Source of the DNA: Sperchopsis tessellata
Lineage: Eukaryota > Arthropoda > Insecta > Coleoptera > Hydrophilidae
Assembly: GCA_033557685.1 (NCBI GenBank)
Contig: JAWQRN010000427.1
Coordinates: 1 to 29,856 of the forward strand
Direction: 5' to 3'
Length of the DNA: 29,856 nt
In this document: piece after piece, positions 20,401 through 29,856 of the stretch
Layout of the letters: every line of letters begins with the position of its first letter
Position numbering within the stretch: the first letter of the stretch is position 1
Program-made: the position numbers and the translations under genes
Notes under the pieces: model-generated
Seen by the model: only the letters and a program-made list of their open reading frames with translations
The model's database searches: none
Told to the model about the DNA's origin: nothing

Positions 20401-21497
20401 GTCTAGTCTTTATATATCTATCTATGGAACTACTTGCCAATAACTGTAACTAACAAAATATGGTCATAACAAAAATGGTTCACAAGTTTTATTCCGCATC
20501 AAAATTACTAATTACTCATATACATACATGTCCTCAACCAAGAACAAAACATTTTGTGACTCCTTAATACTCTATAACTTCAGTTATTGTGATATTTATC
20601 ATTGGTGTTCGAATTTGAATGACAAATGTCTTGTTCAGTGGGTAAATAACTGCAGATTAATTTGCGATATATGTCGAACACACGAAAAATAAGATGCCTC
20701 CCTAACTTTATCTGAATATACGCCATAGAAATTGTGTTTTCATGTAAATGTTAAAAACCAAATATTATTACTATCCCCATAAATTGTAAACATTTGAAGG
20801 TAAATGAACGTATTTGATCTGAAATCTGTGAAACAGACACATCAGCAGAACTACTCGAAGAATACCGGTTTCACATCCTCAAATCGATAATAATTCCTTA
20901 TATACATTAGCAAAACCAAGTTGCTAAATTGAAACGTCATCTATAATCGGAAAACTGTAACTAGCAACATATTTTGAAACTTGGTTTTACTAGTGTTTAT
21001 AGAGCACTAATATCGATCTGAGAATATGAGAGAGGAATACCGCCGAAGAGATCGTTCAGAGTCAAGGAATGCATGGTTTTATTTATTTCAAATAAAATAT
21101 GTTTCATTGCTTATATTTTTTTAGACTTATGAAAATGTATATGAGACGTCGGGTTCCGACGTCAACTACAATAGTATAAACAAGCAATGGGTCGCAAGAT
21201 AATTTCCGAATACAGATGGTGTTTCAGTTTTAACATACAGCTTCATTTAATTGATTTTTCTCATTATTTTTAATAGTATATCATTAGATATTAGATCAAA
21301 AACAGTGTAAGTATTTAAAAGACATTTCAGAACATTTTTTTACTACCAAGATGATATGTTTGCTAGGTGAACATTTTTTAACTATTTTATTTTTATATTC
21401 AACTCTTTATCAGGTTTCTTGCTTTCTAAACGTTATTTTCTTAAACTCTTCAACCTCTCCAATGTAATTTGCAATAATAACTCATAAACTAATTTTA

Positions 21498-21500
<3 letters not shown>
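20400..21500. other. No gene recognised
   Basis: AT-rich sequence without supported features. Confidence 0.4.

Positions 21501-21539
<39 letters not shown>
21501..21539. repeat. (AT)n microsatellite
   Basis: AT dinucleotide run of about 39 bases. Confidence 0.97.
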
Positions 21540-21540
<1 letters not shown>

Positions 21541-23330
21541 CATGGAATCCCTCCTTTTTAATAGACGGTTTTTATATATTATTTAATTATTTTGGTTAGT
21601 CTAAACCATCCCTTATTGACACATAAATGTTGTTTTTATTTCATTTTAATTTAGTGTTTTTTGTACAGAAATATATAATGATATAATTAAACAAATAAAT
21701 TGTTATTTATTTACTTATCTTATCTATCTCGGAAGGATTGATTTGTATCTATATATAACACACATTTAAACTAAATTAAATCATTTTCGATGAAAATACT
21801 AAAGTTCTGAGTATTTAATTTACAGTGTGCTCCATTTTGGGTAGTACTGAACATTTGTTAGAGGAAACAGTAAGAACACGATAATTTTCGTGCATCCACA
21901 AATTATTTTGACATTGATAAAATGTGCGCTTTTTTAAATACAGTGATTTCTCAGATGTAAGCAATCTTAAAATCAACTAGGGTGACAAGTTTTCCATGCA
22001 GAAAATCGCCATGAAGAATTTTCTTCGTTAGTAATAACATATAATTTAAATGGGCCATCTGGCAGTACAACATTATTAACTTTTTATATTCAGTTGTACT
22101 TAAACATATAATTTTTTATGAACGTTTTTATCTCATTGTCCCCCTTTGAACGGAATTTTATTACGCATATTTGTTCAAGTCTAATTTTACTAAATTTATC
22201 CAGAGTTATAAATTACATGTTTATCTGAAATTCGTTATTATATTCAAATCAATTATTTAACTATGATTACTATTTGCATTATGTTCATAAAATTAATAAA
22301 AAATCGATATAACAGGCAAGTCGAAAACCTGTACAGTCAAGCCACACTTTAAAGATAAATTAAATGATTCAAAATAATGCGCTAAATTCTCCCCATTTCT
22401 TTACACGTAAAATGATTTTACATATTACTCGTTTTTGCTATTGAGCTGCATAGTTATTCAGGATATATTTACCCACTATCCTTTACACTCAATTGTCCAC
22501 AAAGTTGCTTAACTGTACAGAAAAGTTTTCGCCTTTTTTTATTCAAGTTCTTAGAAAACATTACAAACGTACATAAGACCTATCCAGGAGTCTAAAGAAG
22601 CAAACGTTTTGCCTATGATTCATTATAATTCAGTATTTGTACAGGTTTTCGATAAAAACTGACATCAAATGATGCCATTGTATACTGAGTCAGTTCCAAT
22701 ATGATAACAGGCTATGGAGACCAGGGTTAATAGTGCATTCGCAAAGCCGTGAGTATAGTTATCTGCTGAAGGAAGATCCTATACTTTAGGAAAATACGCT
22801 GGAATTGATGAAAGAGTATTTTCATAGTGTTGTGCAAGTGTTTCGTCATCAAGTTGTTTCACGCCTATAACATTTGTTTCGATCGATGTGTTATAAATGT
22901 AGCTTCTTCGGTTAAAACTTTACGTTTCATTGGTTAAATTAGTGTTGTTTGTATCACTACATCTATTTGATTAATACTAGCTTATAAGTCCTTATCTAAG
23001 ATCTAATATTTTGTGAATAGACATTTTATTTTTTATGCTAAACTTAATTACAATATCTGCAGAAGTGCATATGTATGGCTTCCAACAACTGCAGACGTGT
23101 GTGTATGGACTTCTCTTATTGTGCTTTACATTAGGGACGGATTTGGAATGTGGTAGGAAAGATGGAATTCAAAGTGTCAAACACTGTTCTATTTTACACA
23201 TAATTAGTAAAGTTAGAAGACGATTATTATTAATTCCGCGCACCCGAACTTTGCAAGACCCATAAAAAAAGATACACTGTTTAAAGTTTTAAAAGAATTT
23301 GAATTGTTCAACAGAGCGACCAAAATTACT
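21540..23330. other. No gene recognised
   Basis: AT-rich sequence. A 76-codon plus-strand frame at 23035-23265 and a protein-like patch near 22740-22860 (ENTLELMKEYFHSVVQVF) were noted but match nothing I recognise. Confidence 0.35.
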
Positions 23331-23334
23331 TCGA

Positions 23335-23384
23335 AACTGTGAGTTAGAAGTTTTACTCACAGTTAAGAATTGAGAACTGTTCTC
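23335..23384. repeat. 10-bp hairpin and adjacent 13-base palindrome
   Basis: AACTGTGAGT (23335-23344) and ACTCACAGTT (23355-23364) form a perfect stem with a 10-base loop. GAGAACTGTTCTC (23372-23384) is a perfect palindrome around a central T. TTGAGAACT or TGAGAACT recurs twice more by 23450. No function is known. Confidence 0.6.
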
Positions 23385-23504
23385 TTCAAAAATACAAGAC
23401 GAGCTGTGTATTTGAGAACTCAAGATAAACTATCGTAGTTGAGAACTTAGGATGAACTGTTATTTTGTTGAAGACCAATTAACGACTACCCCCAACTTCT
23501 GCAG

Positions 23505-23741
23505 TCATAAAAACCTCCCTCTCCTTCCTATTATAGAAAGTTCGTCCCAAATCTGATTGTAGATAATAGATCCAACAGATGCTGTTTTTTCTAGAAATGA
23601 CGCTCGTGGTATAGTGTGGAAAAAAATACCTTCTGTAATTAAGTCAGGTCTATTGTTCTTACCACGTTTTGGTGAAAACGAGTCGTAGTTAAAAGGTATG
23701 ACGCCACATGCAGTAAATAATTTTAAATTATGGTTAGACAA
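23505..23741 (-). pseudogene. Possible LINE ORF2 C-terminal scrap
   Basis: The minus strand reads RPDLITEGIFFHTIPRASFL, then ASVGSIIYNQIWDELSI and GRFL. Many Jockey/CR1-type LINEs end with a comparable pattern: basic run, IPR.RT, S....G..IYN.LP..I, then GRF.  No RT is attached upstream, and the similarity is short, so other origins are possible. Confidence 0.3.
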
Positions 23742-24239
23742 AACAATATGTATATCTAAAGAGGAGATAATTGAGACTTGTGACTTGAGACTCGTGAGAC
23801 ATTATATTTATATACAAGCTGAAAGGAACCTAGGAAATAACAGTTAAACAATTTTCAGATATTACCATGTATTAAAAATTTTGCCGGGGATAAAAATATC
23901 TATCGCTTTTCTTGTAGTAACCTTTGGTATATTTGAAGCTCAGATTAGTCTGAATGTACCTATTAAATCTGAAAAAACTCTTTGAATAGTTGCTTTAAAT
24001 TTAAATTTCGGTTCGTGGTAACAACTCTCTGAGGCTAATATCTTTCAGGGGTACATAAATTACAATTGCGGTGAGTTGAAAAAATCTGAAAGGATATAAA
24101 TTGCCATAATAAAAAATGCAAAATAGTGTGGTAAATATGCACCAAAAATTACATATCTCTATAATAAGAGAGTCAAAAAAGAAAACAAAGACATCGTGTC
24201 GACCAGCAAAATAATTTCCCACCCGTGGAAACACATAAT
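23742..24239. other. No gene recognised
   Basis: AT-rich sequence; a 77-codon minus-strand frame at 24001-24234 is rich in Phe, Ile and Tyr and looks like translated AT-rich DNA. Confidence 0.4.
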
Positions 24240-24560
24240 AAAATAACAGTGCTGAGGGCCGTGTGTCGACAAAAAAGGCACAAATAACACAATAATTTAT
24301 TAACGATTTATACAGAGTTCAATAATTAAAGCCCATGTACCTATCAATTAAATCCAATGCACTTTGCAAAATTACGAATCAATAAAATTTAATTAAAATA
24401 TTGCCTGGCGTAAGTACACGAGGGGGCAGGTAAAAACTGACCCGAAAAAGTCATACTATAAAAACGAAATTTTAATTAATGTACCCGAGCGGCGTTTTGT
24501 TCATTTCCAAGCACGACTAATTGGCACTATCAAATTTACCGAGAAAGTCGAATGTAACAA
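24240..24560. promoter_or_regulatory. Candidate conserved non-coding or regulatory block
   Basis: Non-coding, high-complexity sequence with at least five homeodomain-type TAATT/AATTA cores (near 24290, 24346, 24388, 24470 and 24518), interspersed with GC-containing words (GCCTGGCGTAAG, GAGGGGGCAGG, CCCGAGCGGCG). This mixture is typical of arthropod developmental enhancers. The evidence is compositional only; such cores are common in AT-rich DNA. Confidence 0.22.
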
Positions 24561-26040
24561 TATTTTATATTTATATGACGTAAGATTGCTCGCCTGTATT
24601 TTACATACATGTAGATACATTGCACTTGCAGGGCCGTATAAGCTTCCTGAGCTTTATGTTATAGTATTGATATTCTTGATTAAATATATAGACATTATTT
24701 TACATAACAAAATAGCATTTTATCTCAGTTTATGATTAGAAATCTTACTATTGAAATGATTACAACTATAATTAATTTAGGTACTCAATATAAATCAAAA
24801 TTAATGTGCAAGAATTATTGAACAAAATAAGCTTATGATAATGAGCGTTACTAGGGCTACCAGATTTAATATAGAAGTGATTGCCTATGTTCATTTTCTT
24901 TCACAGTTATTTATATTGTAGAAGTTTGCTTATGGTTTTCTTATCTTTAACTTCACTTCACTTGCTGAGGGTTGAATTATATCGTTTTATTACATAGTAT
25001 TTTACAGTTGGTTTATAATAAACCAATTACTTAGTCATCCATGTAAATTCTCGGCATTTTTGTAAATTACTCAATATATTTTCACACAACCCTGTGCAGT
25101 TTGTTTAGAAAATAACTGCAATCAATGGAACAAAATTTAGAAAACCCCAGTTTATTACCCTTATATTTGCTTTAGTAGTTTAATAGTAATTTATCAGGAA
25201 CGCCTCTCCCGCAAACACTGTGTTTTCGTGACAAATGATCTAGTGATTTTTGTGTTTATAAGTTAATTATTCGTTGTTAAAATTTCAGTGTTAGTTGTAA
25301 GTCCCTTGTTTACTTCCATCCTTCAAATCTTATAACGCAATACGATTTATTTATTGTACTGCAAGAAAATCTACAAACCAGAGGTATGTAACAATTATTA
25401 ACAAATATACATAATTAGTTTAATATTAAAAACATTCATGCAGTTCATTTACTTGCTTTCTTATTAGTATTAAAATGAAATAAAAACGACATCAATTTTA
25501 GTAATCGTTTTTCAACAATCTTAAACTTCTAACAAGAATCGTATAAAACACATAGAAAAAAATGTCGAGAAAATATGAATAGCGTAGTAGTACAGCATTT
25601 GTCAACTTTTTTCAGTCGCCTACGTCTAATGCTTTTAGATATTTTTGAACTCCCATACATGTATGACTGATATATCATTACCAATATTTTTCGGCATTAA
25701 TTAAGGTACCAAAAACAAGTAGTTCTAATAGAGCTCATAAAATGCATTTAAAGTATATTTTCAAGTTAAAAATTTTATGTGAAACTTTGGTTTGATTATT
25801 TATACTTCAATTAAAATGCTTACACTAATTTAGGTACGCGAAACTTATATTGTTGATTAAAGAAAATAATATACAATACAAATTTGTGTTTCTTTTTTCA
25901 TTACATAAATAGTATTTATAAGAAATATAAACATATTTATTATCTTTAGTATAATATTATTTCACTAGCCATAATATTACACAAAATAATGTTTATAACA
26001 AATAAAAGAATACTTTCTCATTAAAGAAACAAATTCTATA
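24561..26040. other. No gene recognised
   Basis: Very AT-rich sequence with no supported features. Confidence 0.4.
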
Positions 26041-26049
26041 GCTTAGACT

Positions 26050-27350
26050 GTTGGGTTTGTTTTGTAGAAGTTATGGTAAGAATGACAGAACTATCTGGAT
26101 TCAAACGGTCATACTTCATTTTTATAGCCGCCAAAGCAGATAAACCTTGTTAACACAAATAACTTCAAGAAACCACAAGAGGCCTTCAAAGAGCTACATC
26201 GCCATTTTCTTTGACTTTATAGTTGCAGGTTAACAGTTACGGCGTTAGCCATATCAAAAGTATTTAAAATCCAATCGTTTATTTCCTCTTCATTTTTAAT
26301 ATTCTGGAAGAACTGCATGCAGCCTTTAATGAGACGCGTTTGCAGAAGCTCTATACTTAATTATATATTGGCGAAGATTCAGAAAAACTACAAATTTCAA
26401 AAACTACAAAATAGTGATGTTGTATATCTTAAAATTATTGCTGTCATTTTCAATAGTTTGCTGAACTACATCTTGAGCTTTTTCACAACGTTTGGGTTTT
26501 ACAGTATTATCAAAAACTGGGATGATATTTAATTTCTTCAAATTCTCCTTTTGGATTCTTAATTCATGCAATTCAGCTTCCTGAGCTGGTGTTGCTTCCA
26601 TTGTTACTTCTTGTATACACTTCTCCATCCATTGGTTATGTATAGCTTCAAATTTGAGAGCTGCACGGCTTCCCATAAATTTCGTTGAGGTTCATCCTGT
26701 AAGACATTTCCGGGTGAGTAAGCGATACCTGACATGGCATCTTCTTGTAGATCTCCGTAGACAAGTCTGATTAGTAAATCGATATCGCCTGCAAATTCTT
26801 ATAAAGTTGCCCTACTATTTCGTTTCCATACCGATAGTTAGGCTTGCTATATGTGTTTCAAGTGACAATTCCCAAACCTTAATTCCAGGGTCTGTACCAA
26901 AATTTCTAGGTCTATTCTTGGAAGTATAAATGACGGGCAGTGGCTGGCCTTGTAAAGTGATGGTGAGGTTGAGTATTTTATCTTTGTCTTCCAAGCGTAT
27001 TCTTGAAGAAGTTTCATCAAATTTGGACACCTTTTTTCTCCGACTTGTGTGTTATAAGGAGGTAATTAGTGATTTCTTTGCGAACTTCTCGATGTCTCTT
27101 TTCAACATTACATACTCATTTTTGCGGGCTTGTTTTTCCTTTTCATGATTAAATTTTTGTATTCCATCATCATTGAATTTTTCCCTAGATTATTTTTTCC
27201 TTCTAAGATCTAAGATTTACGTTTTGCTTTCCCAAATTTTAAGATTTTATACCAGCCTCTGTTTAGCGTTTGTTTCGTTTGGAATTTTCTTGAAATAATC
27301 TACATTCATTTTCAAGTTTACTTTCTGAAGGTCTAGAATTTTCTTCACGT
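26050..27350 (-). pseudogene. Frameshifted chain of charged, helix-rich reading frames, unidentified
   Basis: Successive minus-strand pieces look like one decayed protein. They read EENSRPSESKLENECRLFQE (near 27330), KFGKAKRK, NSMMMEYKNLIMKRKNKPAK, KNEYVMLKRDIEKFAK, SKFDETSSRIRLEDKDKILN, DPGIKVWELSLETHIASLTI, NEIVGQLYKNLQA, EMSYRMNLNEIYGK, FEAIHNQWMEKCIQEVTMEA, EAELHELRIQKENLKKLN, and KNEEEINDWILNTFDMANAV. The pieces lie in order but change frame at least five times, with stops between. Two are fully open (26815-27030 and 26404-26676). The Glu/Lys-rich, Pro-poor composition suggests coiled coil. No introns are needed, so a processed pseudogene or a rapidly decaying single-exon gene are both possible. 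I do not recognise the family. Confidence 0.5.
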
Positions 27351-27359
27351 TGTGTTTTT

Positions 27360-29420
27360 AATTTAAAATAAATGTACTAAAGTACAACAGCTTAGGAGCA
27401 GGCCAATTATTTTATTGGGATGATTACGCCATGATCGAGTATAACTAGTGCACACCATAGGTGACAACTTAATCATCTAGGAGAGCAACAGGGACCGCCA
27501 CTTGAGGGAAATTGCTAACCAATACCGCAACTGTAGCGAAGAAAAAAATGTTTCACTTGCATATTTAACATTTTCCAAAATAATTGTGCACATGACTCAA
27601 CAGTTTTTTGACGATACCAACAAATAAAGACACCCAGTCAACAATCATAACTCATGACTTTACGAAATGATAATTTTTAATTATCCAAACCAACGAATCA
27701 ATCGAAGTGAAATTTATTGAATACTGCTTGCTTGCAGTCCGGTAACGGTGCAATTAAAATAAATGAGTAACGTACAAGTCCTCAATTAGCCGAAGGTGGA
27801 GAGCGTTAAATTTAAATATATCCCTTTGTTGTCCATAATTTTTTGGATTAAAAAATATATCTTGTCTGCTGCTGAAGTACAGGACCGTTGCAAGTATAAT
27901 CTAAACTGTATTAGTAGTAACTAAGCAATGTTAAATTTCTATAATCGTATTTTTTAGTTTCTAATAGTTAGAAACAATTTTAATATGCCTATTTCTAAAT
28001 CGAAAATTCAAGGAAAATCTTCTTTTGCCTTAAAAAAGAGGCAAGACGCCAAAAGAATATAGCGTCGAATGCATACAAACCTACTAAATAGGACTTCAAG
28101 CAGGCTAGGTATGCAGTGTATTGATGAAGGCTAAGGCAAACTGTTTACTGCACAATTTTAACTGAATAGCAAGTTTATCACATATCTTGACGCTTTCCAG
28201 AGCTCTGCAAAGACACCAAAATGTTTAGGCTGCTACCCTCAATAATTTTCCAGAATCAGGTGAGAATAAAGGTAATCCTAACACCGCTGCACTCCGACAG
28301 ATAGTTGTGCAACTGCACATTTTGCAGGATGCGTTTATCCATTTACAGAGAGACCCTATATAGTGGAAACCTCCTCACATCATGTATTAGGTAGCTGGAG
28401 TATGGGTTACAAAGATTTGTTAATCCGGAGGGGTATTGTTACAACTTATTCTCTCTTATTTTTCGTAACGGGAATTCAAGCTGAAAAGAATATGTAGCAA
28501 AATTATAGCTGGGGCCTATAGGACCATTTATACCTGAAGATGTGCAGTTGAAGCAGGCATTGGTTTGAATCAAAAAGTTTTGGTTTTGGCGCTATACCAT
28601 AATTAACCTTGTTAGTATACAGTTTAGGATAAGGTTTTGAGGTTCAGGCTGTGTTCAATTAAAATATTATTTTGAGCTCAGTTAGCCACTTAAAACATTC
28701 AAATCCACTCAATTTATGCATAAATGTTATTTTACCATATAGTCGACTGACATATGTAATATTTTCATTAAATTGCTTCTCGCTTTGTTGTTCTCTTGTA
28801 GTAAATGATTTAAATGTTACAATTTTATTATAAATATTCTTTGTTAAATATTTTAAATAGATATCAATTGATATAATTTTGTTTAATTATTTAGCATTTT
28901 TATATTTGGTATTCCTGGGGTTATGGCTTGTTGAATTATAGAACATATATTTTGTATCAGAGAAAAGAAGACCACACTTGCATCGCAACCGTTTCTATTG
29001 TAAATGGGTATCCCAGATGGAGAAGGTAGCCATCCCTCCATCTGACGTAAATAGGATTTCTTAATTACAGTTTTGGATTATGATAATATACCGGATGTAC
29101 TCAAAAAGTATTCGAAAGTAATGTGTTTTTCCAGTTATATAAATATGATTTGTAAATTGATTTGGAATGACTGAGGAAGTTTGATAACATGAGCTCATGT
29201 ACTATTATTTCTTTATATATTAGGTTGGAGGTGATCCTAAGGTACTCAAGTTATATGAAGGTTTTATCTTGAATGTGGTGCTTCCCACATATTAACGTAG
29301 GCTGTCTTGCGCTATAAATATCCACATATGGCCAATGTGGCAGCACGTCTCTTTGCTGTATTCATTAATTATCAAATCCTAATTCAATTGAGTCTGCATT
29401 ACAACAGTTGTAGGAGTTTT
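27360..29420. other. No gene recognised
   Basis: Mostly AT-rich. The one clear structure is a 9-bp inverted repeat, CAGATGGAG (29014-29022) and CTCCATCTG (29036-29044). Confidence 0.4.
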
Positions 29421-29425
29421 GTCGT

Positions 29426-29536
29426 TGCATGAAACACATAGTATTAGGGTCCAATTGTACTAAGAAGCGCATGCGTGTCCGACAGTGGACCCCTGACGTG
29501 ACATCGTATAATTTATGTCCAGTCTCCCCAATTAGT
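29426..29536. repeat. Tandem duplication, unit 1
   Basis: A 111-base unit starting TGCATGAAACACATAG and ending GTCCAGTCTCCCCAATTAGT. It shares TAAGAAGCGCATGCG, GTCCGACAG, GACGTGA and GTCCAGTCTCCCCA with unit 2 in the same order. It is less AT-rich than its flanks and contains the palindrome CGCATGCG. Confidence 0.9.
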
Positions 29537-29652
29537 TGCATAAACCACGTTGTTTTAGAGTCTAGTTGTACTTCACTAAGAAGCGCATGCGAGTCCGACA
29601 GAGGGCCCTTGACGTGATGTCGTACAACTGTTGTCCAGTCTCCCCAGTGGTT
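29537..29652. repeat. Tandem duplication, unit 2
   Basis: A 116-base unit directly adjoining unit 1. A 5-base insertion (TTCAC after GTAC) accounts for the length difference. The 161-codon minus-strand frame covering 29365-29850 reads the two units in different frames on one side of this indel, so the units are not conserved as protein and the frame is probably fortuitous. Confidence 0.9.
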
Positions 29653-29856
29653 ATTTAACACTTTTGTAGGGAAACAGCACTTTGAGTATCCATTAGAGTT
29701 TCGTTCTAGAAGGTAACTAAAGACGGTTTCTGAATCCATAGAGGTTCGTTTCCGTTTATTACCTAGGGAGTAAGATAAACTGGCTATATGCGGGTTAGAA
29801 GTGAATACTTCTCTCGTATCATATCTTACAATCATTATTTGTATAGTCATATCCTA

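Noticed and set aside
29365..29850. 161-codon minus-strand open frame, the second candidate for a gene at the window end
   Set aside because: It runs through a tandem duplication whose two units are read in different frames around a 5-base indel, and no family is recognised.
1..29856. CRISPR array, bacterial operon, phage or plasmid origin
   Set aside because: No regularly spaced repeats, no ribosome-binding-site-led gene runs, and the retrotransposon content is animal-like.
1..29856. tRNA genes or tRNA-derived SINEs
   Set aside because: No paired A-box and B-box (GTTCRANNC) with a cloverleaf could be found by eye; isolated GTTCG words such as at 29745 lack context.

Overview
The window looks like intergenic or intronic DNA from a eukaryote, most likely an arthropod. 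It is AT-rich, has long (TA)n microsatellites, no long intact ORF, no operon structure and no prokaryotic signals. The recognisable content is a set of decayed transposable elements: a Penelope-like element (PLE) family in three pieces, an RTE-like LINE, an R1-clade-like LINE, two other LINE remnants of Jockey/CR1 type, and a Tc1/mariner transposase fragment. The arthropod call rests on the R1-type LINE tail and the overall element mix. It is an inference, because no host gene was identified with confidence.

Layout. 1-1100: a (TA)n tract, then two exon-like stretches (479-601 and about 799-1026) that can be joined in frame but carry an in-frame stop. 1170-3183: PLE copy 1 on the plus strand, with N-terminal region, reverse transcriptase, GIY-YIG endonuclease and a structured tail. 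3981-4470: PLE copy 2, an inverted endonuclease end fused to a direct RT-core piece, as expected of a twin-primed insertion. 4522-7660: no recognisable gene; one high-complexity block near 6640-6920 could be regulatory. 7665-10320: RTE-like LINE on the minus strand, nearly full length but broken, interrupted by a small (TA)n-containing foldback insert. 10330-10690: unexplained mixed sequence. 11405-11640: Tc1/mariner transposase C-terminal remnant on the minus strand. 11650-15400: mostly featureless.

15411-16276: PLE copy 3 (tail only), split by a nested minus-strand R1-like LINE with an A-tail and a putative 7-bp target-site duplication. 16406-16625: a small unidentified open frame. 16780-18520: Jockey/CR1-type LINE on the plus strand (endonuclease then RT, ending at an internal deletion). 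19930-20400: a second, different LINE RT piece. 20400-26000: largely featureless, with a possible LINE C-terminal scrap near 23500-23741 and a candidate regulatory block at 24240-24560. 26050-27350: a frameshifted chain of charged, helix-rich reading frames on the minus strand, possibly a dead host gene. 29426-29652: a two-unit tandem duplication that accounts for the longest ORF near the window end.

The autonomous elements all show lesions in catalytic or conserved positions (YVDD to YVND in the PLE; FADD to STDD and a motif A Asp to Asn in the RTE; KAFD to KASG and FADD to FADE in the Jockey/CR1-type pieces), so none should be active. The most informative signals are structural: nesting, the inverted fusion, and the hairpin-GAAA motif in the PLE tail, which resembles half of a hammerhead ribozyme.
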